Assembly: GCA_016763715.1 (NCBI GenBank)
Contig: JAESTG010000171.1
Span: 1 to 7,868 of the forward strand
DNA from: Flavobacteriaceae bacterium
GTDB taxonomy: Bacteria; Bacteroidota; Bacteroidia; Flavobacteriales; Flavobacteriaceae
Length of the DNA stretch: 7,868 nucleotides
Direction of reading: 5' to 3'
The stretch's first letter is position 1. Every line of letters begins with the position of its first letter. Under the pieces are notes generated by a model that had not been told where the DNA came from, did no database searches, and saw only the letters and a program-made list of their open reading frames with translations. The translations under genes and the position numbers were made by a program. Below, piece by piece: positions 1-6,674 of this stretch.

Positions 1-36
1 TTCCATAATCTTTTTATCTTTTTTTTCTGAAAACAT
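1..36 (-). CDS. 5' end of a gene downstream of sprE, probable bactofilin (partial)
   Basis: An ATG at 36-34 on the minus strand opens a frame that runs off the left edge and reads MFSEKKDKKIME. It lies only 7 bases after the stop codon of sprE, so the two genes are very likely co-transcribed. Twelve residues cannot prove a family. However, a start of the form MFS-(D/E)-K-K rich in lysine is typical of Bacteroidota bactofilins (polymer-forming cytoskeletal proteins), and from memory such a gene often follows sprE in this family of bacteria. Bactofilins polymerise on the inner face of the membrane. The coding start is well supported by the tight spacing and open frame. The product name is inference from the N-terminus and gene order only. 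Confidence 0.5.
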   Translation of the reverse strand, partial: MFSEKKDKKIME

Positions 37-43
37 ACGTTTG

Positions 44-2602
44 TTATTTTTGGGGATTTCCGTTTTCTTCCAAAGAACTAGTTGTCGCTAAATAGTCATC
101 CAAGTTTTTGTGAATTTGAACTACTTTATAATTAGGACTCGATATTTCAAAATAGGAATGCTTTACCTTATATTCTTTCTTTTCTCGTAACACTTCAGCA
201 AAACCGCTACCACCTAATTTGGTGTTCAGCCCGTGAATAATAACTAAACGAGTATTAGGATTGTAATAATCCATTGAGGCAGACATATTGGTATAGTTAT
301 AAAATTTTATGGCTTCATTGAGAGTGGTTAACAGCTCTTCGGCCTCTTCTGTTTCTGAAATATCAAACTTATGAACTACCTTCCATCTATCGTCTTCTTT
401 AGCCGCTTGGAACTCCTTGTCTGCCAATCTTGGCAATACTCTGGCATAAATTTCTTGTGCTTGCTTTCCTTCTTCAGATTGTGGATAGTTCAAAGCAACG
501 AAGTTCAATGCTTTTTTATATGCTTCAAATCCGTCCTGTCTTGCTAGAGCTGTCGCTTTCAACATTTCAAGTTTTGGGACAATTTCATTTCCTGTATAGA
601 GAGTAATATACTCTTCGGCAGTAGCAATTACATAGGAATAGTTTGATGCTTCAAACTCTTTGTACAGTGCCTTGTATTTAAACTCCGGACTCGATTCGTC
701 TGAAGTCAATTGTACATTCGGGTTTCTCAAAATTTCGGCATAGCGTGAATCTGGATGATTGCTTAAAATATCATTCTTCCATTTATCTGCCATCACCATA
801 TTCTCCTGAGTCTCGTAAATTTTAAACAAATTATACTTTGCAGGAAGCACGAGTCGTTCTTCAGGATTATAGGACAATAACTTTTCAAGGCGATCTACAG
901 CCAAACCATATTCTCTAAACTTCTCCTTATAGATAAGACCCAATTGGTAATAAGCAAAGTTTCTGTCCATCGTCAAGGTGTCAATGGCTCCTTGTGCCTT
1001 CGGGATCTTAGCTAAATATGTTTCAGGCTTGAATCGTTCACTTTCGGCTATGGGTTCTTCCACTCCTTCAACAACCTCAATATCTGTAAGAATCACCCTT
1101 TTTGAAGAAAGTCTCCAATTATCTTCCAATTTACGGTCTCCCCATATTTTTTTAAACTCAACAACTCCATAAGCAACCGTGGTACTATTATAGAAGTAAA
1201 ATTTACCTCCACCTTCGCCTCTAGCTTTGTTTTGTTTTTTATAGAATTCATTATTGGCAATTCCTTCTTTAGCCTTCACGCTCTCAATGGAATCCTTAAT
1301 TGCCTGTTCTTTTAACTTAGTAGTGTACTCCGTAAAAAAGGCAATTTGTTGCGCCTCAGTCATCCCTACAATTCTTAAAATAGAATCGTTTTCGGTGGCA
1401 ATGTCTTCATATTTAATAACGTCGTCTAGGTTTTCACGTTTCTTCTTTACGCGTCTCCAAGGGCGGCTCTTCTCCTCTAAAAAGGTAAGTGTACTATCGT
1501 AGTAAGCTCCTGCTTTTTTGTACTCTGCTGCATCAAAATTGATTTCAGCTAAAGTAGCATAGTTCACAGATTGTAGCGTTCTATTATCATTAAACGCCTT
1601 AATGGATTTATTATAATAGATAACAGCCGTATCGATGTTTACAGTATTACGGTAATATTCTCCCTTTTGGTTATAAATAAGATCTAAGAAAGGGCGGTTT
1701 TCACGATTGTCTTCTAAATCTTGAAGTAATTCTAAGAATGCAATCTTGTCTTCATTTTCATAATCGAAATTTTTCCCTTGAGCAATGTACGCGTTGATCA
1801 TATAAACCCGCGGAGATTTTCTGTTCAAATCGATTACCTCTTGAAATGCCATATTAGCACTATCTTTTTGCTCAAGACGATTATAAAGCTGGCCTTTAAT
1901 ATAGGTATATCGACCCTTCAATTCATTATTTCTTACATACTCTGAAGCTAACTTTATATATGGAAGTGCAGCATCTAAAGAATCCAAATTAATAAAGGCC
2001 TGCGCCATAATAGCCGAAGCATCTGCATTATCCTCTTCACTTAAATTATCATCTTTCAACAACTTGGACAATTCGTCCAGAGCTCCTTCTTCATTACTCA
2101 ATCGAATATTAGTTTTAGCCTTCCACATTTTAGCTTCATTAATGCTATTACTTGTGGGGTATCTATTCAGAATAAAATTAAAGGCATCTTGAGAAGCGAT
2201 GAAACGCTCATCATAATAACGCGCTTTTCCTAGCAGTATATAAGCCTCGTCTATCTGAGGGTTATACTCTTTCCCGTCAATATAAATAGAGTGCTTTTGA
2301 ATTGCTTTCGCGGCCTTCTCCTCTGCTCTATTAAATTTGGGATTGGTGGATTCCCCTGGGAGTGTTAATTCTTCTTTCAACTCAATACGCTCAACGGGCA
2401 GTATCTCCCAAAAATTGTCCCGAAAAGTAAGAGCCAATTCTTCCTTGCCTTCTGCGAAAGCAACATCTCCATTGTAAATAGCATTGAACTCGGCCGTAAC
2501 GGCGTGAAAGTTTCTACTCATAAAACTGCTTTTCTTACGCGAACAGGCGGTTAAGAGAGTGACAGTTAATATTAGTATCGTAATTTTTTGTGCGTATTTC
2601 AA
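44..2602 (-). CDS. sprE: SprE/PorW-type TPR lipoprotein of gliding motility and type IX secretion
   Basis: SprE (PorW in Porphyromonas) is a lipoprotein needed for type IX secretion and gliding; in studied species it links the PorK/PorN ring to the outer-membrane translocon. The protein is 852 residues from the start chosen here. Residues 1-20 are a lipoprotein signal: MK, a hydrophobic stretch, lipobox LTAC and Cys20, followed by SRKK. The conserved N-terminal block RNFHAVTAEFNAIYNG is at about 31-45. TPR-like helical repeats cover about 117-380, 547-622 and 637-722. A conserved block with WGDRKLEDNWR lies near 487-497, and a C-terminal domain runs from about 732 to 852. The open frame continues upstream to an ATG at 2806, but this would add 68 basic, non-signal residues and overlap the divergent reductase gene. 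The only start codon placed just before the signal peptide is the TTG at 2602-2600. Family assignment is strong; the TTG start is inferred. Confidence 0.9.
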   Translation of the reverse strand: MKYAQKITILILTVTLLTACSRKKSSFMSRNFHAVTAEFNAIYNGDVAFAEGKEELALTFRDNFWEILPVERIELKEELTLPGESTNPKFNRAEEKAAKAIQKHSIYIDGKEYNPQIDEAYILLGKARYYDERFIASQDAFNFILNRYPTSNSINEAKMWKAKTNIRLSNEEGALDELSKLLKDDNLSEEDNADASAIMAQAFINLDSLDAALPYIKLASEYVRNNELKGRYTYIKGQLYNRLEQKDSANMAFQEVIDLNRKSPRVYMINAYIAQGKNFDYENEDKIAFLELLQDLEDNRENRPFLDLIYNQKGEYYRNTVNIDTAVIYYNKSIKAFNDNRTLQSVNYATLAEINFDAAEYKKAGAYYDSTLTFLEEKSRPWRRVKKKRENLDDVIKYEDIATENDSILRIVGMTEAQQIAFFTEYTTKLKEQAIKDSIESVKAKEGIANNEFYKKQNKARGEGGGKFYFYNSTTVAYGVVEFKKIWGDRKLEDNWRLSSKRVILTDIEVVEGVEEPIAESERFKPETYLAKIPKAQGAIDTLTMDRNFAYYQLGLIYKEKFREYGLAVDRLEKLLSYNPEERLVLPAKYNLFKIYETQENMVMADKWKNDILSNHPDSRYAEILRNPNVQLTSDESSPEFKYKALYKEFEASNYSYVIATAEEYITLYTGNEIVPKLEMLKATALARQDGFEAYKKALNFVALNYPQSEEGKQAQEIYARVLPRLADKEFQAAKEDDRWKVVHKFDISETEEAEELLTTLNEAIKFYNYTNMSASMDYYNPNTRLVIIHGLNTKLGGSGFAEVLREKKEYKVKHSYFEISSPNYKVVQIHKNLDDYLATTSSLEENGNPQK

Positions 2603-2696
2603 AATTCTTTGCGTTTGTATGATACTGTAACTTAAAACCTTTGTTTTTAGTATGTAAACCGAATAAAGGAAGCGTAAAAATACGTTTCTTTTTCGT

Positions 2697-2708
2697 ATCT
2701 CATGAGAT
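2697..2708. repeat. 12-bp perfect palindrome in divergent intergenic region
   Basis: ATCTCATGAGAT is identical to its reverse complement. It lies between the divergent sprE and reductase genes, about 95 bp upstream of the sprE TTG and 41 bp upstream of the reductase's TTTG (-33) element. A short inverted repeat, ATACG-N9-CGTAT (2680-2698), abuts and slightly overlaps it. Binding by a dimeric regulator is possible, but no protein is known for it. Confidence 0.5.
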
Positions 2709-2721
2709 TTGGCGCAAAATT

Positions 2722-2735
2722 TGGAAAGCTTTCCA
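2722..2735. repeat. 14-bp perfect palindrome, candidate operator
   Basis: TGGAAAGCTTTCCA is a perfect 14-bp palindrome centred 26 bp from the neighbouring 12-bp palindrome. It ends 13 bp before the -33-like TTTG of the reductase promoter, a usual place for an activator or repressor site. It also overlaps the hairpin arm at 2733-2737, so the two structures could not form together. The symmetry is directly visible; the operator role is inference. Confidence 0.55.
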
Positions 2736-2745
2736 CTCTTAGTGG
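2733..2745. repeat. Short inverted repeat CCACT-CTT-AGTGG
   Basis: Arms CCACT (2733-2737) and AGTGG (2741-2745) flank a three-base spacer. The element ends 3 bp before the TTTG of the reductase promoter and shares CCA with the 14-bp palindrome. It could be a second binding half or chance. No T-run follows on either strand, so it is not a convincing terminator. Confidence 0.35.
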
Positions 2746-2748
2746 GTC

Positions 2749-2776
2749 TTTGGACAAATTTTCCTTTGTACTTTTG
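2749..2776 (+). promoter_or_regulatory. Bacteroidota-type promoter for the PaaE-like reductase
   Basis: TTTG at 2749-2752 and TACTTTTG at 2769-2776 match the Bacteroidota -33 (TTTG) and -7 (TAnnTTTG) elements. The 16-base spacer is slightly shorter than usual. Transcription would begin a few bases after 2776, giving an A/T-rich leader of about 10 bases before the ATG at 2792. This placement rules out the in-frame ATG at 2702, which would lie upstream of the promoter. Confidence 0.65.
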
Positions 2777-2791
2777 CATAAAAATTTTTCT

Positions 2792-3841
2792 ATGCCCGAC
2801 TTTCATAAATTGGCCATTTCAGAAGTGAAAAAAGAAACCCCATCCTCGGTTTCCATTACTCTTGAAATTCCTGAAAACCTACAACCGTCCTTTACTTTTA
2901 AAGCAGGACAGTATATTACCATCAAACACACTTTGGAAGGAAAAGAACTACGCCGCGCTTATTCACTTTGCAGCAGTCCCACTAGTGGCTCGTTACGAGT
3001 GGGGATTAAAAAAGTGGAGAATGGTAGCTTTTCTGTTTACGCCAATACTAAACTGAAAGTGGGTGATGTTTTGGAAGTCATGCAACCAGAAGGTGCTTTC
3101 GTCTTCGAACCTCAAAACAACCTATCTACTACCTATGGCGCTTTTGTAGCTGGTAGCAGAATTACTCCCGTACTATCAATCATCAAAGATATTTTGGAGC
3201 GAGAGCCCAATAGTTCATTTGTACTGGTATACGGCAATCAAACACTTACGGAATGTATGTTTTATTCTGAATTAGAAACACTAAAATCTGAATACACAGA
3301 TCGTTTAAAAATAGAATACATCTACAGCCGAAGTAAAGAGCTCAATGCACTCCAAGGTCGAATAGATAAATCTGTTGTAAATTATTTACTGAAGAATAAG
3401 TACGGTAAATCTGATTTTTCATCGTTTTACCTTTGCGGACCTGAAACAATGATTGAAGAAGTTTCAAATACATTGAAAGATCGTGGAATTGCTAAAGAGA
3501 ACATCTTTTTTGAATTGTTCACCACTTCAAACGAAGGGGAATTAGAAGAAAACCATGATGGCACCACGTCGGTAACCATTACCCTGGATGATGAAACCGA
3601 CACTTTTGTAATGGACCAAAAGAAGAGTGTTTTGGAAGCTGCTTTGAAACATGGGCTAGATGCTCCATTTTCTTGTCAAGGTGGAATTTGCAGCACTTGT
3701 ATTGCTAGAATCACTGAAGGAAAAGTGGAAATGAGGAAAAATCAAATTCTCACAGATTCTGAATTAGAGGAAGGCCTTATTCTTACCTGCCAAGCACATC
3801 CTACTACCTCGAAAGTGGTGATTGACTATGATGATGTTTAA
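2792..3841 (+). CDS. PaaE-like ferredoxin-NAD(P)H reductase, FAD and [2Fe-2S] domains
   Basis: A 349-residue flavoprotein that would move electrons between NAD(P)H, FAD and a plant-type [2Fe-2S] centre in the cytoplasm. Domains in order: an FAD-binding barrel at about 5-105 with RRAYSLCSSP (54-63); an NAD(P)-binding Rossmann domain at about 115-240 with AGSRITP (120-126) and YLCGPETM (213-220); and a C-terminal [2Fe-2S] domain at about 258-349. The cluster ligands are Cys295, Cys300, Cys303 and Cys333 (C-x4-C-x2-C-x29-C). The order matches PaaE, the reductase of phenylacetyl-CoA epoxidase, but no other paa genes are present, so the partner is unknown. The start at 2792 fits the promoter just upstream and gives normal family length. 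Odd: the usual G-S-G-I-T-P nucleotide loop reads G-S-R-I-T-P, with Arg123 encoded by AGA at 3158-3160. Confidence 0.88.
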   Translation: MPDFHKLAISEVKKETPSSVSITLEIPENLQPSFTFKAGQYITIKHTLEGKELRRAYSLCSSPTSGSLRVGIKKVENGSFSVYANTKLKVGDVLEVMQPEGAFVFEPQNNLSTTYGAFVAGSRITPVLSIIKDILEREPNSSFVLVYGNQTLTECMFYSELETLKSEYTDRLKIEYIYSRSKELNALQGRIDKSVVNYLLKNKYGKSDFSSFYLCGPETMIEEVSNTLKDRGIAKENIFFELFTTSNEGELEENHDGTTSVTITLDDETDTFVMDQKKSVLEAALKHGLDAPFSCQGGICSTCIARITEGKVEMRKNQILTDSELEEGLILTCQAHPTTSKVVIDYDDV

Positions 3842-3852
3842 ATTTTCTTTGG

Positions 3853-3875
3853 AATAAACATGCTATGCCTTTATT
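3853..3875. terminator. Weak stem-loop between convergent genes, possible bidirectional terminator
   Basis: AATAAACAT (3853-3861) can pair with ATG-(CC)-TTTATT (3865-3875) around a GCT loop, giving nine base pairs with a two-base bulge. It fills most of the 33-bp gap between the converging reductase and glycosyltransferase genes, where a shared terminator is expected. The stem is AU-rich and no clean T-run follows, so support is weak. Confidence 0.3.
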
Positions 3876-4909
3876 TAAATGACCGCAACTATTTTTTGAA
3901 TCACTTGATTACTCGGAATTGATGCCATTGCATTCTCATATTCTGGCGGAAACTTATTCCCATACACTGAAGTTGGAATAAGCGGGTATTTATTTCTGTC
4001 TGCCAATAATTGATTTTCTTCAGGTTGCTGAAAAGGAACAAAGCCAGCATACGGATGCGTAACTCCCCAAAGTGTTATCACAGGTATATTATACATGGCT
4101 GCTAGATGACCGTTAGCACTGTCCATGGAAACCATTACATCCAAATTTGAGATAAGTTCCAATTCTTCCAAAAAAGTGAGCACTCCAGCCACATTAGTTA
4201 CACTTGAAAAAGTGCTTTCCAACGCCTTTAGCTGTTCTATTTCTTCTTTTCCTCCACCGAATAATAATATGCGATACACACCCAAACCATCCAAATGGGT
4301 AATGACTTCTTTGATAGATTCCAAGGGATACATCTTGCTTGTATACGCAGCAAAAGGAGCAATTCCAATGCATTTTTTAGGTTCCCTACCAATAAGAGTG
4401 TGTAATCTAGAATTTAATGGTTTGCGTTTAGGTGGTTTATGTGCTGAAAGATCAATAGAGAAACCCAATTCTTCAAAAACATCGGCATATCGTTGGTGGG
4501 TGGATTTAAGTTGAACCAAACCCAATCCCTTAGCATTGGTAAGTTTTTTCTTTTCAAGTCTTCCTTTATTAATACTAGCTGTTTGCACTCCTTTCAAACT
4601 CAAATTGCGAGTGATAACCTTGGAACGAATCACATTATGTAAATCTGCCACCGCATCAACTCGAAGCTCCTTTATTTCTTTCGATAATTTAAGCAATCCC
4701 AAAAAACCTTTATGCTCTCCATAGACATCGGCCTCTAAAAAATGAACGTTTGGTAAATCCGAAAATAGGGGTTCAAAAAGACGCTTCGAAAGAATAGTCA
4801 ATTTTAATTCTGGGTAGTTTTGAGTTAGCACTCGAAGAACGGGAACGGTCATTGCCACATCTCCCATGGCAGAAAGGCGAATAACAAGTATGTGACGTGG
4901 TTTGGTCAT
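3875..4909 (-). CDS. Glycosyltransferase family 9 (heptosyltransferase-like)
   Basis: A 344-residue soluble or membrane-peripheral enzyme of the ADP-heptose:LPS heptosyltransferase superfamily (GT9, GT-B fold), which adds sugars to lipopolysaccharide core or a related surface glycan on the cytoplasmic side. The N-terminal domain opens with ILVIRLSAMGDVAMTVPVL (7-25), the family's first motif; Asp17 aligns with the catalytic Asp of WaaC-type enzymes. The C-terminal nucleotide-sugar domain has LLFGGGKEE (215-223) and SMDSANGHLAAMYNIPVITLWG (261-282, with Asp263 and His268). The ATG at 4909 is preferred because the conserved motif begins within a few residues of it. A TTG at 4945 in frame would add 12 unneeded residues. 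It lies 63 bp after the DUF4254 gene with no promoter visible between them, so co-transcription is likely. Donor and acceptor cannot be read from sequence. Confidence 0.88.
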   Translation of the reverse strand: MTKPRHILVIRLSAMGDVAMTVPVLRVLTQNYPELKLTILSKRLFEPLFSDLPNVHFLEADVYGEHKGFLGLLKLSKEIKELRVDAVADLHNVIRSKVITRNLSLKGVQTASINKGRLEKKKLTNAKGLGLVQLKSTHQRYADVFEELGFSIDLSAHKPPKRKPLNSRLHTLIGREPKKCIGIAPFAAYTSKMYPLESIKEVITHLDGLGVYRILLFGGGKEEIEQLKALESTFSSVTNVAGVLTFLEELELISNLDVMVSMDSANGHLAAMYNIPVITLWGVTHPYAGFVPFQQPEENQLLADRNKYPLIPTSVYGNKFPPEYENAMASIPSNQVIQKIVAVI

Positions 4910-4972
4910 GTTTAAATAGTGAAAGAGAGAATTTATTAGGATCAACCTTCAAAACCTCAACCCCACACTCAA

Positions 4973-5581
4973 TTATTTTTCACCCCTAAGCACAGGGTTC
5001 AATTCATCATCATTATACATCTTCATTTGTTTATAGACCTTCATGTATTTTCTTCCGAAGGAAATATCGTCCAATAATTGTTGAATAGCAGTGCTTAAAT
5101 CCACTCGCTGTTCCAATAAAATATCCAATTTCTTTTGGCAAGCAACTCGATGATCTTCCGAAGCATTTTCTCTAGTTGCTTCTTCGTTCATGTGATACAC
5201 TTTCAAAGCCAAAATAGACAATCTATCCACTCCCCAAGCTGGGCTCTCCGTGTTTAAGGTTGCTCCTTCCTGTGCTGTAACCTGAGTATATTTGTCTAAA
5301 AAATAACTATCAATGTACTCTACCATATCGGTTCGGTCTTGATTGGACGCATCAATCTTCCGTTTTAAAACCAAAGCGGCCACTGGGTCAATTTCAGGAT
5401 CGCGTATAATATCTTCATAGTGCCATTGTACCGTATCAATCCAACATTTTCTATATAATAAATGCTCTAATAAATGGTTTTCTTTATCATAAACGTTGTG
5501 GAAAGATTGATAAGGGTCATCAGCCACGTGGTATGTATCAATAACTTCTTGGAATATTTTATTGGCAATATCTGTAAACAT
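4973..5581 (-). CDS. DUF4254 family protein
   Basis: A 202-residue, mostly helical, charged protein with no signal peptide or membrane segment, so probably cytoplasmic. I recognise it as DUF4254, a conserved Bacteroidota family of unknown function. The most family-like blocks are WIDTVQWHYEDIIRDP (47-62), KIDASNQDRTDMVEYID (75-91) and SPAWGVDRLSILALKVYHM (113-131). These are rich in Asp, His, Arg and Trp, which would suit a ligand- or metal-binding site, though that is speculation. The gene is followed by a GT9 glycosyltransferase in the same direction, suggesting a link to surface-glycan synthesis. A promoter with a perfect -7 element sits about 70 bp upstream. The ATG at 5581 gives the expected N-terminus (MFTDIANKIFQ). 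Confidence 0.88.
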   Translation of the reverse strand: MFTDIANKIFQEVIDTYHVADDPYQSFHNVYDKENHLLEHLLYRKCWIDTVQWHYEDIIRDPEIDPVAALVLKRKIDASNQDRTDMVEYIDSYFLDKYTQVTAQEGATLNTESPAWGVDRLSILALKVYHMNEEATRENASEDHRVACQKKLDILLEQRVDLSTAIQQLLDDISFGRKYMKVYKQMKMYNDDELNPVLRGEK

Positions 5582-5613
5582 TGAGTCTTAAATTTACGTT
5601 CTAGTATATCCTT

Positions 5614-5638
5614 AAAAAATGAATCAGCTCACTCATTT
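5614..5638 (-). other. Leader stem-loop with T-run, possible attenuator
   Basis: Read on the minus strand, AAATGA pairs with TCATTT across a 10-base loop and runs into a total of six T residues. It would lie within the roughly 60-base leader of the DUF4254 transcript, close to its 5' end. The stem has only six AU-rich pairs, so it may be chance. If real, it could be a weak attenuator or a leftover terminator for the upstream gene. Confidence 0.25.
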
Positions 5639-5649
5639 CTTTCTAAATG

Positions 5650-5657
5650 CAAAGGTA
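5650..5657 (-). promoter_or_regulatory. -7 element of a promoter for DUF4254-GT9
   Basis: On the minus strand this reads TACCTTTG, an exact match to the Bacteroidota -7 consensus TAnnTTTG. No good TTTG is found 17-23 bases upstream, where the sequence is AT-rich. Transcription would start near 5644, leaving a leader of about 60 bases. It separates DUF4254-GT9 from the DUF6427-like gene, whose stop lies 130 bp upstream of the DUF4254 ATG. Confidence 0.5.
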
Positions 5658-5711
5658 TCATATTTTGTGATAGATTGCTTTAAATGAAGATGGGAGTTAG
5701 CTTGATGTGTT

Positions 5712-6635
5712 TTATATGAAAACAAATAACAAGGGAAGCAACACAAAAACCCAAAGCAAAATTTCTTTGAACCAAACTTCTCCTTTTCTCTCAATATATC
5801 CTGAAATGATAATCGCCGCTGGCGCTAACAAAAGTAGAAATTCTTCACCCGTTTTTTCCGAAGAGAATAAAACAACAATCAACAAAATAATCAAGATATA
5901 AATTTCCAAAATATTATTGGGTCTATTCTTTTTAGCTCCTTTAGAAATAGTTTTTATTTTAGGAATCAGGGTCCATATTAATATAGCGGCCATAAAAGAT
6001 ATAAAAATGAGTATTTTAATCTGTGAATAGCTACTAAAGTCAAAGGATGAGTCTCCAAGCCAATTGACAAACCACCCAAACGATTGATTCATCAGAAAAT
6101 GATAGGCTGTAGCTATTACAAATACTCCAATTATTCCAACTAATGGGGCCAAATAATACCGAAACACCTTTTGGGGTTTTAATGAAATGGCTATAAACAA
6201 CCCAACAAAAAGCAACATACTCCAAAAATAAAAAGCCGAAGCCAATAGTATCCAAATAGATGCATCCAAAATTTTCCGCTCACTGTTTTTTGAAGCCTGT
6301 AGACTAAACATTCGCCTAATTGCCAATAATAAAAATACATTGGCAATTATCAATTTAGGCTCTTCTATAAATCCATAAATCATCCCAATACAACAGGAGA
6401 ATATTAGGATAGCAAAGGTGTTTAATAAGGTGAGGCCATTTTTGCGAATCGTAAAATTCAGCAACAAAATAGAGAAAATTAACAGTCCTACGGCTATGGC
6501 AAACTTCCCTGTTTTCTGAAGGTCAAAAACCATTTCAGCATCCAAAATAAAGTGCAATAAACAGACAACAAAAACGTAAACGCTTAGTAGCACAAAATTT
6601 AATGGTGTGGATTTATTGAAAAAGCTTGTAAGCAT
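5712..6635 (-). CDS. Polytopic membrane protein, DUF6427-like, unknown function
   Basis: A 307-residue inner-membrane protein with about ten hydrophobic segments, roughly at 13-31, 44-62, 72-90, 95-108, 122-152 (probably two), 160-182, 206-224, 243-257, 265-280 and 291-307. No catalytic motif is evident. Basic loops (for example IRRMF at 106-110 and IPKIKTISKGAKKNRPN at 224-240) suggest cytoplasmic turns. I recognise the type and setting as the DUF6427 family of Flavobacteriaceae, next to a small DUF6341 protein and purD. This is from memory of gene order and overall character rather than a clear motif. Its ATG at 6635 lies 39 bp from the divergent small-protein gene. Function is unknown; a transporter or a polymer/lipid-handling enzyme is possible but nothing shows it. 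Confidence 0.75.
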   Translation of the reverse strand: MLTSFFNKSTPLNFVLLSVYVFVVCLLHFILDAEMVFDLQKTGKFAIAVGLLIFSILLLNFTIRKNGLTLLNTFAILIFSCCIGMIYGFIEEPKLIIANVFLLLAIRRMFSLQASKNSERKILDASIWILLASAFYFWSMLLFVGLFIAISLKPQKVFRYYLAPLVGIIGVFVIATAYHFLMNQSFGWFVNWLGDSSFDFSSYSQIKILIFISFMAAILIWTLIPKIKTISKGAKKNRPNNILEIYILIILLIVVLFSSEKTGEEFLLLLAPAAIIISGYIERKGEVWFKEILLWVFVLLPLLFVFI

Positions 6636-6656
6636 TGGACTTTATTTATATTTTTG
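6626..6656 (+). promoter_or_regulatory. Bacteroidota-type promoter for the DUF6341-like gene
   Basis: TTG at 6626-6628 and TATTTTTG at 6649-6656, separated by 20 bases, match the flavobacterial promoter form TTG-N(17-23)-TAnnTTTG. The TTG lies inside the first codons of the divergent DUF6427-like gene, so the two genes' control regions overlap. The expected transcription start leaves about 12-15 bases before the ATG at 6675, which argues against the in-frame TTG at 6654. Confidence 0.6.
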
Positions 6657-6674
6657 TGCTATAAATATACAGAT

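Noticed and set aside
2675..2682. Minus-strand TATTTTTA as a -7 element for sprE
   Set aside because: It matches seven of eight positions, but the nearest upstream TTG is over 30 bases away, so the sprE promoter remains unassigned.
2702..2791. Upstream ATG for the reductase at 2702
   Set aside because: The first 30 residues lie over the promoter elements (2749-2776) and do not resemble the family; the ATG at 2792 gives a normal-length protein.
2603..2806. N-terminal extension of the sprE frame to an ATG at 2806
   Set aside because: It adds 68 basic residues before a clear lipoprotein signal, overlaps the divergent reductase gene and covers that gene's promoter and the palindromes. The open frame is probably chance.
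4125..4514. 129-codon plus-strand open frame opposite the GT9 gene
   Set aside because: It lies entirely within a well-supported coding region, has no promoter or recognisable domain, and reads as an antisense shadow.
4910..4945. TTG start for the GT9 gene at 4945
   Set aside because: It adds 12 residues ahead of the conserved N-terminal motif, and an ATG at 4909 is available in the expected position.
5707..5901. 64-codon plus-strand open frame opposite the end of the DUF6427-like gene
   Set aside because: It overlaps the membrane protein's coding sequence antisense, with low-complexity Asn/Ser/Lys-rich content and no promoter.
6662..6669. Minus-strand TATATTTA as a -7 element for the DUF6427-like gene
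   Set aside because: It matches seven of eight positions but has no TTG at a suitable upstream distance, and the region is so AT-rich that such matches are expected.
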